Below the pieces are notes generated by a model, which was not told the DNA's origin, did no database searches, and saw nothing but the letters and a program-made list of their open reading frames with translations. From the NCBI GenBank assembly GCA_051879015.1, contig JBJELF010000041.1:1-64000 (forward strand): a stretch of DNA of 64,000 nucleotides, given 5' to 3'. This document shows positions 55,542 through 64,000 of the stretch, in pieces. How positions within the stretch are numbered: position 1 is the stretch's first letter; each line of letters begins with the position of its first letter. Made by a program: the position numbers and the translations under genes. This stretch comes from JBJELF01 sp051879015 (GTDB lineage Bacteria; Bacillota; Clostridia; Lachnospirales; Lachnospiraceae).

Positions 55542-56246
55542 TTAAACGGTAATAATAGTTCCATGAATTTCACCGTTCATAGCCGCTGTGATGCTGCCTG
55601 CTTCATTTAAACTGAATACTGCCAGCGGCATCTTGTTTTCCAGACACATAATCGAGGCAGTCAAATCAATGACACCTAATTTTTTCTCTACTACAGTATC
55701 AATAGAAAGCGTATCATATTTTTTTGCATTTGGATTAATCTTCGGATCACTGTCGTATACACCATCAATCGCCTTAGCTAACAAGATGATATCCGCCTCC
55801 ATCTCAATGGCACGAAGAACAATACCCGTATCTGTTGAAAAGTAAGGATGTCCTGTACCACCTGCAAAAAATACCACCTTGCCTGCTGCAAAAGCCTCAT
55901 TGGCTGCATCTTTTGAAAATAAAGTAGTCATGGCGCCACAGGTAAATGGGGTGAAGATTTCAGTCTTCATACCAGTGGAACGGAAAATCTCTGATACATA
56001 AATACAGTTCATAATTGTAGCCAACATACCAATCTGGTCTGCCTTTGGACGGTCAATCGCGTTGCTGGAACGTCCTCTCCAGAAATTGCCGCCTCCAATT
56101 ACAATGCCGACCTCAACTCCCGCATCGACAGAGACCTTCACTTGGGCTGCCACTTCTTTGACAGTTGCCTCGTCAAATCCCATTTTCTTCGCACCCGCTA
56201 GAGCTTCTCCACTCAATTTAAGAAGTACACGTCTTTTCTTTTCCAT
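55542..56246 (-). CDS. pyrH: UMP kinase
   Basis: This 234-residue hexameric kinase phosphorylates UMP to UDP. It starts MEKKRRVLLKLSGEALAGAK, with GVEVGIVIGGGNFWRGR, GTGHPYFSTDTGIVLRAIE and KAIDGVYDSDPKINPNAKKY, all standard for bacterial PyrH. It is the first gene of the pyrH-frr-uppS-cdsA-dxr-rseP-ispG-polC block. Confidence 0.98.
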   Translation of the reverse strand: MEKKRRVLLKLSGEALAGAKKMGFDEATVKEVAAQVKVSVDAGVEVGIVIGGGNFWRGRSSNAIDRPKADQIGMLATIMNCIYVSEIFRSTGMKTEIFTPFTCGAMTTLFSKDAANEAFAAGKVVFFAGGTGHPYFSTDTGIVLRAIEMEADIILLAKAIDGVYDSDPKINPNAKKYDTLSIDTVVEKKLGVIDLTASIMCLENKMPLAVFSLNEAGSITAAMNGEIHGTIITV

Positions 56247-56378
56247 AATAATTTCTCCTTTTGGGTTTGCAATCCAGCTGCCTTGCCTTCTTGCTCATTC
56301 AATTTCCAGTGTCTAATGACCACAAAATAGATAATGAAACTCTCTTTTTTTGTGTATTGCTTACACTTTCATAGCACG

Positions 56379-56387
56379 ATTATAGCA
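56379..56387 (-). promoter_or_regulatory. Extended -10 promoter of the pyrH operon
   Basis: On the minus strand TGC-TATAAT is a TGn extended -10, with a weak -35-like TTTTCA 17 bases further up. The leader would be about 125 bases. Confidence 0.6.
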
Positions 56388-56471
56388 TATGTGGTCAAAA
56401 TTGAAAACCGCTTTTTCTTTTAAAACACAAAAAGTTCACGCTGCCCATTACTTCACCCAATCTTTTTTGAA

Positions 56472-58616
56472 TTAAAGCTTCATAGTAAGCTGGATACGCT
56501 TTCTGTTGAGGTCTACGCTCAGCACTTTCACTTCCACGACATCTCCTAAGCGAACAACCTCCATCGGATTTTTAATAAAATGATCCGTCATTTGAGAGAT
56601 ATGCACTAATCCATCTTGATGCACACCAATATCAACAAAAGCTCCAAAGTCAATGACATTGCGAACCGTTCCCTTTAAGATCATACCTGGCTGTAAATCT
56701 TTCATTTCCAACACATCGCTGCGAAGAATAGGCTTTGGCATCTCCTCTCGAGGATCACGACCTGGTTTTTCCAATTCTTTGACAATATCCAACAGGGTAA
56801 TCTCACCGATGCTCAACTGCTGTGCCAGCTGTTTACTGTTTTTTACCTTGCGTGATAGACCTGGAATGCCACCCTTTAAGATATCCTTTTCAGAATATCC
56901 CAATGTAGTCAACAGTTTTCTTGCAGCCTCATAGCTCTCCGGATGCACGCTGGTACTGTCCAACGGATTTTTTCCGCCTCGAATACGCATAAAGCCTGCA
57001 CATTGCTCATAAGCTTTTGGTCCTAATTTTGCTACCTTCAGCAACTCCCTGCGATCCTGGAAACTCCCATTTTCCTCACGATACAGTACAATATTTTTTG
57101 CCAGTGTCTTGTTTATCCCAGAAATATGTTCCAACAGTGGTGCCGAAGCTGTATTTAAATCTACACCGACACGATTTACACAATCTTCTACTACACCATC
57201 CAAGGCCTCTCCCAATTTTTTCTGATCCATATCATGCTGATACTGTCCCACTCCCAATGATTTTGGATCAATTTTTACTAACTCAGCCAGAGGATCCTGC
57301 AGTCTGCGTGCCATAGAAGCCGCACTTCTCTGTCCCACATCAAAATTTGGAAATTCCTCAGTAGCCAACTTGCTGGCAGAGTACACCGATGCTCCCGCCT
57401 CATTGACAATCACATACTGCACTTTATAGGGGATTTCTCTCAATAACTCTGTAATAATCACCTCCGACTCACGGCTGGCTGTACCATTGCCCAGAGAAAT
57501 CAATGTAATATGATATCGGTCAATCAAATTTTTAACAATTTCCTTCGATTCCTTCACTTTATTATGAGGCTCAGTAGGATAAATGACGGCCGTATCCAAT
57601 ACCTTTCCTGTAGCATCTACCACCGCTAACTTACATCCCGTGCGGAACGCAGGATCCCAGCCCAAAACTGTCTGACCCGTGATAGGGGGCTGCAGCAAGA
57701 GCTGCTCCAGATTTCCTTTGAACGTCTGATTGATAGAATGTTCCTCCGAAATTTCTGTCAGTTCATTGCGGATATCACGCTCGATAGCAGGTGCAATTAA
57801 TCGCTTATAACTGTCCTCAATCGCAGTCTTGAGATAAGTTTCTGTATTTGGACGATTTTTCTGAATCATCTGCCGCTGCAAATAACCTAAAATTTCATCG
57901 GTTGGTGCCTCTATCTTGACAGTCAAAACCTTTTCATTTTCAGCACGATTGATGGCCAGTACCTGATAAGGAGTCATTTTTCGCACCTGCTGCTGAAAAT
58001 CATAATAAATTTCATAGATACTATGCTCCGGCTTTTCTTTGAGCTTAGTGACTAAGATACCACGCTGCAAAGTTAAACTACGAATTCGACTGCGGAACTC
58101 AGCTTTATCTGAAATGAACTCCGCAATAATGTCCAGAGCACCAGCAATTGCCTCATTCTTGCTCGCCACCCCATTCTCCTCTGAAAGATACTTCTCCACC
58201 TCTTTCTCTACAACAGCATTAGAAGACTGCATCAACAAATAATTTGCCAATCCGTCTAATCCTTTTTCTTTGGCGATCGTCGCCCGAGTCCGCCTCTTTG
58301 GACGATAAGGTCGATACAGATCCTCCAATATTACCATAGTCATGGCCTGATCAATTTGTAGCTGCAGCTCTGGAGTCATCTTGCCCTGTTCTTCAATACT
58401 TTTGGAAATCTGTGCCTTTTTATCCTCCAAATTTCTTAAATAAGTTAATCTCTCAGACAAATTTCTCAGCTGCTCATCATTTAAAGTACCTGTGACTTCC
58501 TTTCGATAACGTGCAATAAAGGGAATGGTATTACCCTCATCAATCAACTTTACAGCTGCTTCCACCTGCCATGTCTTGACCTGCAATTCTTCCGCAATAA
58601 TTTTGTTGATATCCAT
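56472..58616 (-). CDS. tex: Tex-family S1 RNA-binding protein
   Basis: This 714-residue cytoplasmic protein follows the Tex layout. An N-terminal helical region (NTIPFIARYRKEVTGTLNDEQLR) is followed by a YqgF RNase H-like domain (GWDPAFRTGCKLAVVDATGK), helix-hairpin-helix segments (VNRVGVDLNTASAPLLEHISG) and a C-terminal S1 domain (GMILKGTVRNVIDFGAFVDIGVHQDGLVHIS). It binds nucleic acid and affects transcription; the mechanism is unclear. It follows the esterase by 22 bases, at the end of the AEP cluster. Confidence 0.96.
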   Translation of the reverse strand: MDINKIIAEELQVKTWQVEAAVKLIDEGNTIPFIARYRKEVTGTLNDEQLRNLSERLTYLRNLEDKKAQISKSIEEQGKMTPELQLQIDQAMTMVILEDLYRPYRPKRRTRATIAKEKGLDGLANYLLMQSSNAVVEKEVEKYLSEENGVASKNEAIAGALDIIAEFISDKAEFRSRIRSLTLQRGILVTKLKEKPEHSIYEIYYDFQQQVRKMTPYQVLAINRAENEKVLTVKIEAPTDEILGYLQRQMIQKNRPNTETYLKTAIEDSYKRLIAPAIERDIRNELTEISEEHSINQTFKGNLEQLLLQPPITGQTVLGWDPAFRTGCKLAVVDATGKVLDTAVIYPTEPHNKVKESKEIVKNLIDRYHITLISLGNGTASRESEVIITELLREIPYKVQYVIVNEAGASVYSASKLATEEFPNFDVGQRSAASMARRLQDPLAELVKIDPKSLGVGQYQHDMDQKKLGEALDGVVEDCVNRVGVDLNTASAPLLEHISGINKTLAKNIVLYREENGSFQDRRELLKVAKLGPKAYEQCAGFMRIRGGKNPLDSTSVHPESYEAARKLLTTLGYSEKDILKGGIPGLSRKVKNSKQLAQQLSIGEITLLDIVKELEKPGRDPREEMPKPILRSDVLEMKDLQPGMILKGTVRNVIDFGAFVDIGVHQDGLVHISQMTDHFIKNPMEVVRLGDVVEVKVLSVDLNRKRIQLTMKL

Positions 58617-58638
58617 CTTATTTCTCCACGATTACTTT

Positions 58639-59373
58639 TTAGATTAGTTTTTCCATAAAATAGCGCAGCTGCACCTTCCACCAATTCCAATCATGAGCTA
58701 CATCAGTACCCCAATAATCTACCCATGCATGAATTCCCTTATTTTTCAAAATATTTTCCATGCGATGAATGCTTGGCAGCAGCTCCCATTCCCAGTCACC
58801 CTGACCAGTGCAGAGAATAATACGGCTCTCATTATATTTCTGAATATAGGGATGATCTGCAGGCATATCTGCCAAATATTGCTCTGGAGAATTTGCATAA
58901 ACTAAATCGTCGCAATAATCATGGAAGAAATAATTTGCATGATAGCATCCAGACAACGCAATTACGGTATCAAATTTATCTGGAAAACGGAAAAAGAAGT
59001 TGGCTGCATGAAAAGCTCCCATACTATTTCCGGTGGTCATCAGCTTCTGATCACTGCCGTTAATCTGGTGAATACGAGGAAGCAGCTCATCCACAATATA
59101 CCACAGCCATCTCTCATGCTGCTCAATACGTTCTCTTGGATCTCCGTCCTTTGTCCAGGATTCCCAATCCAATCCATCGCAGCAAAACAACTGCACTTTT
59201 CCCTCATCAATCATATCTTCAATGACATAGGGCATACCGTAGTTTTCGTAATCATAGAAACGACTGTTTTGACATGGGAACACCAAACATGGCTTACCGC
59301 CCCATCCATAAACCTTAAACTCCATATCACGATTCAAATGATGACTGTACTCTTTAAAATAACGAATTTCCAT
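58639..59373 (-). CDS. Esterase-like alpha/beta hydrolase
   Basis: This 244-residue protein is of the esterase D / putative esterase type. The nucleophile motif is GNSMGAF (serine in G-x-S-x-G), with a late histidine in DVAHDWNWW. There is no signal peptide, so it acts in the cytoplasm. It lies 31 bases after the phosphonopyruvate decarboxylase gene and 22 before tex, so it may belong to the AEP operon, but there is no direct evidence of a phosphonate substrate. Confidence 0.8.
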   Translation of the reverse strand: MEIRYFKEYSHHLNRDMEFKVYGWGGKPCLVFPCQNSRFYDYENYGMPYVIEDMIDEGKVQLFCCDGLDWESWTKDGDPRERIEQHERWLWYIVDELLPRIHQINGSDQKLMTTGNSMGAFHAANFFFRFPDKFDTVIALSGCYHANYFFHDYCDDLVYANSPEQYLADMPADHPYIQKYNESRIILCTGQGDWEWELLPSIHRMENILKNKGIHAWVDYWGTDVAHDWNWWKVQLRYFMEKLI

Positions 59374-59404
59374 TTTTCTTTTTCCTTTCCGTATAACGAA
59401 TAAA

Positions 59405-60529
59405 TTATTTTAATTCTTTTAAATAGTTCATAAAATTCTGCTTGTTTTCCAAAGCCGTTGTGGTTGGTCTTCCCAAATTCTCTCTAGCACCAATAGAACA
59501 TTTCACCTCTATCATGCTGAGTGCATCTCGTTTCTTCGCCTCAAGCAATTCTGCATCTAAAGTTTCAAAATCCTCCACGCTAACCGCATAGGCATAGCCA
59601 CATGCCTTAGCGATAGCTACTAAATTTATATTTCCTGCTACAGTCGGCATGCCTCCGACCGTCTCATGCGCACCGTTATTAATAATGATATGAACCATAT
59701 TTTTAGGCTGATTGCTGCCAAGTACTGCCATAGCTCCCATATGCATCAGTACCGCGCCATCGCCATCCACACACCATATCTTAGTATCTGGTTTATTGAT
59801 CGCCACACCCAATGCAATCGATGAACTATGCCCCATAGAACCAACTGTCAGAAAATCATACTTGTGACTCTGTCCATTTACTTCACGAATTTCAAACAAC
59901 TCACGGCTTGCCTTACCTGTGGTGGATACAATAGGATCTTCTCCTGTAACCTGTACGATATGACGAATAATTTCTTCTCGCTTCATTGTATGATTGTTCT
60001 TATAATCCACTTTACCACTATAAGAAATTGCTCCTTTTCGGACGATCAAAGCCACATCTTTTCCTCTAGCCAGAATTTTTCTAAACTTTACCATCACCTG
60101 CTCTAACTCTTCTTCTGTGGTATCCTTACTGAGAATATACGAGGTAATATCCATATCTTCCAATAATTTTACAGTCACCTCACCCTGATAGATATGCTGT
60201 GGCTCGTCATGAACTCCAGGCTCACCTCTCCAACCTACAATAAAAATCATTGGAATAGCATATACTTTATCATTCAACAGAGAAGCGACTGGATTGATAA
60301 TATTTCCTTCTCCACTGTTTTGCATATACACAACCGGCACTTTCCCTGTTGCCAAATGATATCCAGCTGCCAAAGCGGTACAATTTCCTTCATTGGCCGC
60401 AATCACATGATGCTTAGAATCAATGCCATATGTGTCCATCAGATAATTGCACAGTGACTTTAATTGAGAATCCGGCACTCCCGTATAGAAATCGGCACCA
60501 ATGATTTTTACTAAATTTTCTACCTTCAT
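59405..60529 (-). CDS. aepY: Phosphonopyruvate decarboxylase
   Basis: This 374-residue ThDP enzyme converts phosphonopyruvate to phosphonoacetaldehyde, which drives the unfavourable PEP mutase step. FYTGVPDSQLKSLCNYLMD, HVIAANEGNCTALAAGYHLATG and VYMQNSGEGNIINPVASL are typical. The ThDP/Mg motif is GDGAVLMHMGAMAVLGSNQPKN with NNGAHETVGG. A frame opens at GTG 60547; ATG 60529 was preferred (AGGA nearby, family start MKVENLVKIIG). Operon neighbour of pntC-like and pepM genes. Confidence 0.94.
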   Translation of the reverse strand: MKVENLVKIIGADFYTGVPDSQLKSLCNYLMDTYGIDSKHHVIAANEGNCTALAAGYHLATGKVPVVYMQNSGEGNIINPVASLLNDKVYAIPMIFIVGWRGEPGVHDEPQHIYQGEVTVKLLEDMDITSYILSKDTTEEELEQVMVKFRKILARGKDVALIVRKGAISYSGKVDYKNNHTMKREEIIRHIVQVTGEDPIVSTTGKASRELFEIREVNGQSHKYDFLTVGSMGHSSSIALGVAINKPDTKIWCVDGDGAVLMHMGAMAVLGSNQPKNMVHIIINNGAHETVGGMPTVAGNINLVAIAKACGYAYAVSVEDFETLDAELLEAKKRDALSMIEVKCSIGARENLGRPTTTALENKQNFMNYLKELK

Positions 60530-60570
60530 CTTTATCCTATCCTCCACTCAAAAATTCATGGCAGTATGAT

Positions 60571-61275
60571 TTATAGAGCATATTTTGTATGATTCACCAG
60601 CTCCAGTTCTGCCACAGTATCAATTTCTACAATCTGATTTGATTTTACTGGATGAACTGTTAAATTTAATTGATCTAAATTATCATTTACTACATCATCC
60701 CAAAACATCGTTTCATAACCTTCCGCCCTTCCATAGGTTTCTTCAATAACTCTTGCCAGAATTTTTGCATCTGCATCCTTCAAAAAGGCAATTCCCACCA
60801 TATTGTAACAATTTTCTCCGCCTTTTCCGACCCGAGTAATTCTTCCAGTTTCATCCTGCTCAAAAACCCAGTCAGCCGAATAACCATCCACCATTTTCCC
60901 AAAATAACAACTTTCCGCTAACATTATATCAAAAATAGTGGGATCCGCCAAAAATAAGTCAGCCTCACAGATAAAACAATCCCCATAATTTAAAATTTCT
61001 CTCGCCACATAAACAGATGAAATATTATTGACAGTCTCATAGTAAGGATTTTCCACGATAGTGACATTGGAATATTTTTCTTTAAGATAATCAAACTGCT
61101 TTCCCAAATACCCTACTACCACTACAATACGTTCTATTTTTCTTCGCTGCAATCCCTGAATAATTGTTTCAATCATTGGTATCCCATGCACCTGAATCAA
61201 CGGCTTCGGTGTCTTTTCTGTCAACGGTCTCATTCTCGTACCCATACCCGAGGCCATAATAATCGCCTGTTCCAT
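60571..61275 (-). CDS. pntC: Nucleotidyltransferase, probable CTP:phosphonate (AEP) cytidylyltransferase
   Basis: This 234-residue protein belongs to the sugar-nucleotidyltransferase family (LicC/PntC-like). The NTP loop is MASGMGTRMRPLTEKTPKPL (residues 7-26) and the metal aspartate is in CFICEADLFLADP. In AEP clusters such enzymes make CMP-AEP; in phosphocholine clusters (LicC) they make CDP-choline. The first is preferred here because it sits between the PEP mutase and the decarboxylase, with only about 40-60 bases on each side. The substrate call is inference. Confidence 0.78.
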   Translation of the reverse strand: MEQAIIMASGMGTRMRPLTEKTPKPLIQVHGIPMIETIIQGLQRRKIERIVVVVGYLGKQFDYLKEKYSNVTIVENPYYETVNNISSVYVAREILNYGDCFICEADLFLADPTIFDIMLAESCYFGKMVDGYSADWVFEQDETGRITRVGKGGENCYNMVGIAFLKDADAKILARVIEETYGRAEGYETMFWDDVVNDNLDQLNLTVHPVKSNQIVEIDTVAELELVNHTKYAL

Positions 61276-61334
61276 AATTTTCCTCCATAATTGCCTTTTA
61301 TTAGCTGCCTTTCATTTCAATGAATTATAATTCA

Positions 61335-62630
61335 TTATAACTCATCAATTAAAGTAATAATATTTTTCAGTGGAAGTAATCTGGAATCCACTTCCATCGC
61401 ACGATGATAACGCAAAATATCCTCCGCCGTCTGCTTCATTGCTGGAAAGGCACTTCTCGTCAACTGATTTGCATAAATTACCAAATTGACGCCATGCTCA
61501 GCCAATTCAGCCTCTGTGATAGAATTAAAGGAAGATGGTACCACCACAATCGGAGTATGTTTATTTTCCAGACGGAAGGTATCACAAAACTCTAAAATCT
61601 CAGCTGGATCTTTCTTTCGGCTATGAATCATAATACCATCTGCTCCAGCCTGGACATAAGCTCTGGCACGATTTAAGGCATCCTCCATACCTTGCTCCAA
61701 AATTAGACTCTCAATTCGAGCAATAATCATAAAATCATCCGTCAACTGTACTTTCTTTCCTGCTACTATTTTCTCACAAAAATGCTCAATCGTATCCTGA
61801 GTCTGAACAATTTCATTGCCGAAAAGAGAATTTTTCTTCAATCCCACTTTATCTTCTATAATGACAGCTGACACTCCCATTCGTTCCAAGGAACGTACCG
61901 TATAAACAAAATGCTCAATCATGCCGCCTGTGTCTCCATCAAATACAACCGGTTTTGTAGTAACTTCCATTACATCATCGATTGTGCGGAATCGAGAAGT
62001 CATATCCACCAACTCAATATCGGGCTTTCCCTTCGCTGTCGAATCACACAGCGAACTAATCCACATTGCATCAAATTGATCTAACTCACCATCATGCTCT
62101 ACAATCGTTTTCTCTACAATCAGACCAGTTAATCCACTGTGAACTTCAAGAGCCTTTACAATTGGGCGCATCTCTATCAATTGTCTCAATCGTTTGCGGC
62201 GATATTCAGGCATTGCCAATTTTGCTTTTATTTTTGCATCAATATGCTTTACCGTCTCATTATAAGTGTATGGAACATCAATAATCTGACCTCCATATTC
62301 ACTCAAGCATTTTTCCACATTATCGCGAATTGCTCTCATATGTCCCTCAATCCAATTATCTCCATGAACCACATAATCTGGATGAAGCTGTTCAATAATC
62401 TTATCATACATCACATCTTCCTGAACAACCACTTCCGACACACCTTCTATATTTTTTACCAAATTAATACGATCTTCAAAGCTAACCGTAGGAAAACGAT
62501 TGAAGCGAATCATCGCTGCATCACTTAATACCCCTACAATAACCTTGCCATATTTCTGTGCTTCTCGAATAATATTTAAATGTCCTTCATGAATTACATC
62601 AGTACAAAAACATGTGTATACCTTTTTCAT
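61335..62630 (-). CDS. pepM: Phosphoenolpyruvate mutase with N-terminal nucleotidyltransferase-like domain
   Basis: The protein has 431 residues. The N-terminal part (about 1-140) is a cytidylyltransferase-like fold with HEGH at residues 14-17, but I see no ISST/R-type motif at its end, so its activity is doubtful. The C-terminal part (about 150-431) is the PEP mutase barrel: metal aspartates in DGDTGG (231-236), the mutase hallmark EDKVGLKKNS (259-268), and IIARIESL. It forms the C-P bond of phosphonates (PEP to phosphonopyruvate). The start at 62630 has AAGGAG nine bases upstream. Confidence 0.93.
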   Translation of the reverse strand: MKKVYTCFCTDVIHEGHLNIIREAQKYGKVIVGVLSDAAMIRFNRFPTVSFEDRINLVKNIEGVSEVVVQEDVMYDKIIEQLHPDYVVHGDNWIEGHMRAIRDNVEKCLSEYGGQIIDVPYTYNETVKHIDAKIKAKLAMPEYRRKRLRQLIEMRPIVKALEVHSGLTGLIVEKTIVEHDGELDQFDAMWISSLCDSTAKGKPDIELVDMTSRFRTIDDVMEVTTKPVVFDGDTGGMIEHFVYTVRSLERMGVSAVIIEDKVGLKKNSLFGNEIVQTQDTIEHFCEKIVAGKKVQLTDDFMIIARIESLILEQGMEDALNRARAYVQAGADGIMIHSRKKDPAEILEFCDTFRLENKHTPIVVVPSSFNSITEAELAEHGVNLVIYANQLTRSAFPAMKQTAEDILRYHRAMEVDSRLLPLKNIITLIDEL

Positions 62631-62646
62631 TTTTAAATGCTCCTTA

Positions 62647-63777
62647 TCAATCATTATATTTTGCTGGAATCGAAATATTATAGTGGTTTAATGCCTCTCT
62701 GAATACGACAAAGAAATCTTTAATATCCTGCTCATCAATCGCTCCCAAAGCACAAAGACGAAATGTATTTGTCGTAGCAATTTTACCCGGATAAATGGTA
62801 AATCCCCTCTCATAACAATAATCATGTACCTTCATAAAATCCCAATTTGGATCATCTGGATAAACAACAGATACTACAAGCCCTGCCTGCCACTCTCTTT
62901 TAATCACATCTCTAAAACCTAATTCATCCAGTCCTGCATGAATTGCCTGAAATACCCGAGTATGACGTGCCCATTTCGCCTCTTCTCCCTCTGCAAAATA
63001 CTCTTTTAATCCCTGCATAGTAGCATAAATCGTCTGTACTGGCGGTGTAAAATGCATTTCTCCTGTCTTTTCAAAAAATTCATATTGGAGATATAAATTG
63101 CAATAATAGGAACGCTTAGGATACTCTCTGGATTTTTTAATAATATCTGTTCTTCCAATCACAAAAGACAGACCAGTCATTGCCATCAGACCCTTTTGTG
63201 CAGATGCCATACAAAAATCAATATTTTCTTCGTCTATATGAATTGGTCTCATTGCCAACGTAGAAGTAGTATCCACAGTAAAGACTGCACCATATTTGTG
63301 AGCCAATGCACCAATTTCGCGAATGGGATTTAAAATTCCTGTTCCAGTCTCATTATGCGTTGTATGTACCAATGCAATATCTGGATTATCCTGTAATGTT
63401 TTTTCAACTACCGACAAATCTGGCAGCTGATCAACTGGAAATTTTAAATCAATATAGGGCAGACCATAATACTGACAAATTTCAACTGCTCTTGTACTGT
63501 AAGCTCCATTATTTACTACCAACACTTTTTTCTCTGCGGGAAGCAAGGAATTAATACAAACATCAATATTAATAGTGCCCGAACCGCAAAACAACACCGA
63601 TGTGTACTCTGTTGGATCTGCATGAACAATTTTCAACAAATCACCTCGCAGTTCTTTCATCATTGATGCAAACTCTTTTTCACGCGGACAAATATCTGGC
63701 ACAATCTGCGCCATTTTTACTGTATCTGTAGTCGTTGAAGGACCTGGATTTAATAGTATGTTTCTCTTAATATTCAT
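62647..63777 (-). CDS. phnW: 2-Aminoethylphosphonate-pyruvate transaminase
   Basis: This 376-residue PLP enzyme is of the AEP transaminase family. Landmarks are ILLNPGPSTTTDTVK, SVLFCGSGTINIDVCI, HTTHNETGTGILNPI, DTTSTLA and the PLP lysine in CMASAQKGLMAMTG. In AEP breakdown it makes phosphonoacetaldehyde; in this biosynthetic cluster it would run in reverse to give AEP from phosphonoacetaldehyde. The start at ATG 63777 has GGAGG directly before it. It is the first gene of the operon, 16 bases before pepM. Confidence 0.95.
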   Translation of the reverse strand: MNIKRNILLNPGPSTTTDTVKMAQIVPDICPREKEFASMMKELRGDLLKIVHADPTEYTSVLFCGSGTINIDVCINSLLPAEKKVLVVNNGAYSTRAVEICQYYGLPYIDLKFPVDQLPDLSVVEKTLQDNPDIALVHTTHNETGTGILNPIREIGALAHKYGAVFTVDTTSTLAMRPIHIDEENIDFCMASAQKGLMAMTGLSFVIGRTDIIKKSREYPKRSYYCNLYLQYEFFEKTGEMHFTPPVQTIYATMQGLKEYFAEGEEAKWARHTRVFQAIHAGLDELGFRDVIKREWQAGLVVSVVYPDDPNWDFMKVHDYCYERGFTIYPGKIATTNTFRLCALGAIDEQDIKDFFVVFREALNHYNISIPAKYND

Positions 63778-63826
63778 AAATACCTCCAATTATATATCAA
63801 AATAGAACAATCGCTTATTGATATGA

Positions 63827-63891
63827 TTTATAAAATATTAGCCGTAAAACCACACACCTTTACGGTGTGTGGATACACAGCACCCACTAAG
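63827..63891 (+). repeat. Dispersed hairpin repeat, family A, copy 2
   Basis: This copy matches 1855-1919 in inverted orientation (60 of 65 positions by eye). The central stem is CCACACACC, loop TTTAC, GGTGTGTGG. Confidence 0.75.
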
Positions 63892-63911
63892 GGAAATACT
63901 CTGCCTTGCGG

Positions 63912-63978
63912 GTCCCAAAGTCATACATTTTCATGCAAGCATGAAAGGTATGACCTTTTGACCCTGGTATCATATTAT
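63912..63978 (+). repeat. Dispersed hairpin repeat, family B, copy 2
   Basis: The element is 64/67 identical to 54846-54912. The long stem includes GGGTC with GACCC outside, GTCATAC with GTATGAC, and TTTCATGC with GCATGAAA. It lies in the leader of the AEP operon, with a TATAAT-like box at its far side. Confidence 0.85.
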
Positions 63979-63982
63979 TTTC

Positions 63983-63988
63983 TTATTA
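63983..63988 (-). promoter_or_regulatory. Possible -10 box of the AEP operon
   Basis: TATAAT on the minus strand lies a few bases before the family B copy. The -35 box would lie at or just beyond the end of the window, so the promoter cannot be confirmed. Confidence 0.4.
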
Positions 63989-64000
63989 TAACGCATTTAC

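Noticed and set aside
60571..61275. Phosphocholine cytidylyltransferase (LicC) as the primary call
   Set aside because: Family fits, but no choline kinase or uptake gene is near and the gene is inside an AEP operon; kept as the alternative.
63827..63978. CRISPR-like repeat pair at the right end
   Set aside because: The two hairpins are different from each other, each occurs once here, and no regular spacers or cas genes are present.

Overview
The window looks like a chromosomal segment of an anaerobic, AT-rich Firmicute of class Clostridia, most likely Lachnospiraceae. Support: Gram-positive PolC, a Tyr T-box leader, the secG-rnr-smpB block, the pyrH-frr-uppS-cdsA-dxr-rseP-ispG-polC block, Pta, an NhaC antiporter, a HisIE with an extra N-terminal barrel and a HIS6-like HisA. 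The genus cannot be told from the sequence alone. About 50 protein genes are present. All but three (an ABC ATPase, a YprB-like exonuclease and tyrS) lie on the minus strand. There is no phage, insertion sequence or CRISPR array. A run of 100 N (14046-14145) is a scaffold gap inside a tRNA-Leu(CAA) repeat.

Layout, left to right. 1-1.9 kb: a MarR regulator with Cys- and His-rich tails and its own double operator, then an orphan ABC ATPase. 1.9-8.2 kb: pepT, hisIE, a flavodoxin-like reductase, folA, a DUF711/ACT pair and a WalJ-type hydrolase. 8.5-13.8 kb: coaE, polA, a ZAS/TM protein and an ATP-grasp ligase. 14-16.6 kb: tRNA-Leu copies and a divergent EF-G. 17-22.4 kb: manA, nagB, a large transglutaminase-like protein and hisA. 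22.5-29.9 kb: a NUDIX hydrolase, a PBP/FtsW pair, a U32 protein and a ZapA-like coiled coil. 30-33 kb: ruvAB and a YprB-like exonuclease. 33-40 kb: pta, T-box-tyrS, two transporters and a PrsA-like foldase. 40-56 kb: smpB, rnr, secG, a ClC channel, polC and the isoprenoid/phospholipid/ribosome-recycling operon. 56-64 kb: tex, an esterase and a four-gene 2-aminoethylphosphonate (AEP) cluster.

The most interesting part is the right end. PEP mutase with an N-terminal nucleotidyltransferase-like domain, phosphonopyruvate decarboxylase, AEP transaminase and a sugar-nucleotidyltransferase-family protein (probably a CTP:phosphonate cytidylyltransferase) form a tight operon. It would make AEP and activate it as CMP-AEP, presumably to decorate a surface glycan or lipid. 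No transferase for the final step is in view. Its leader holds copies of two dispersed hairpin repeats.

The second theme is short dispersed palindromes. There are at least three families, with copies in leaders, between genes of essential operons and at transcript ends. They are described as features and as separate findings. All promoter, terminator and repeat calls were made by eye; no alignment or folding program was run.
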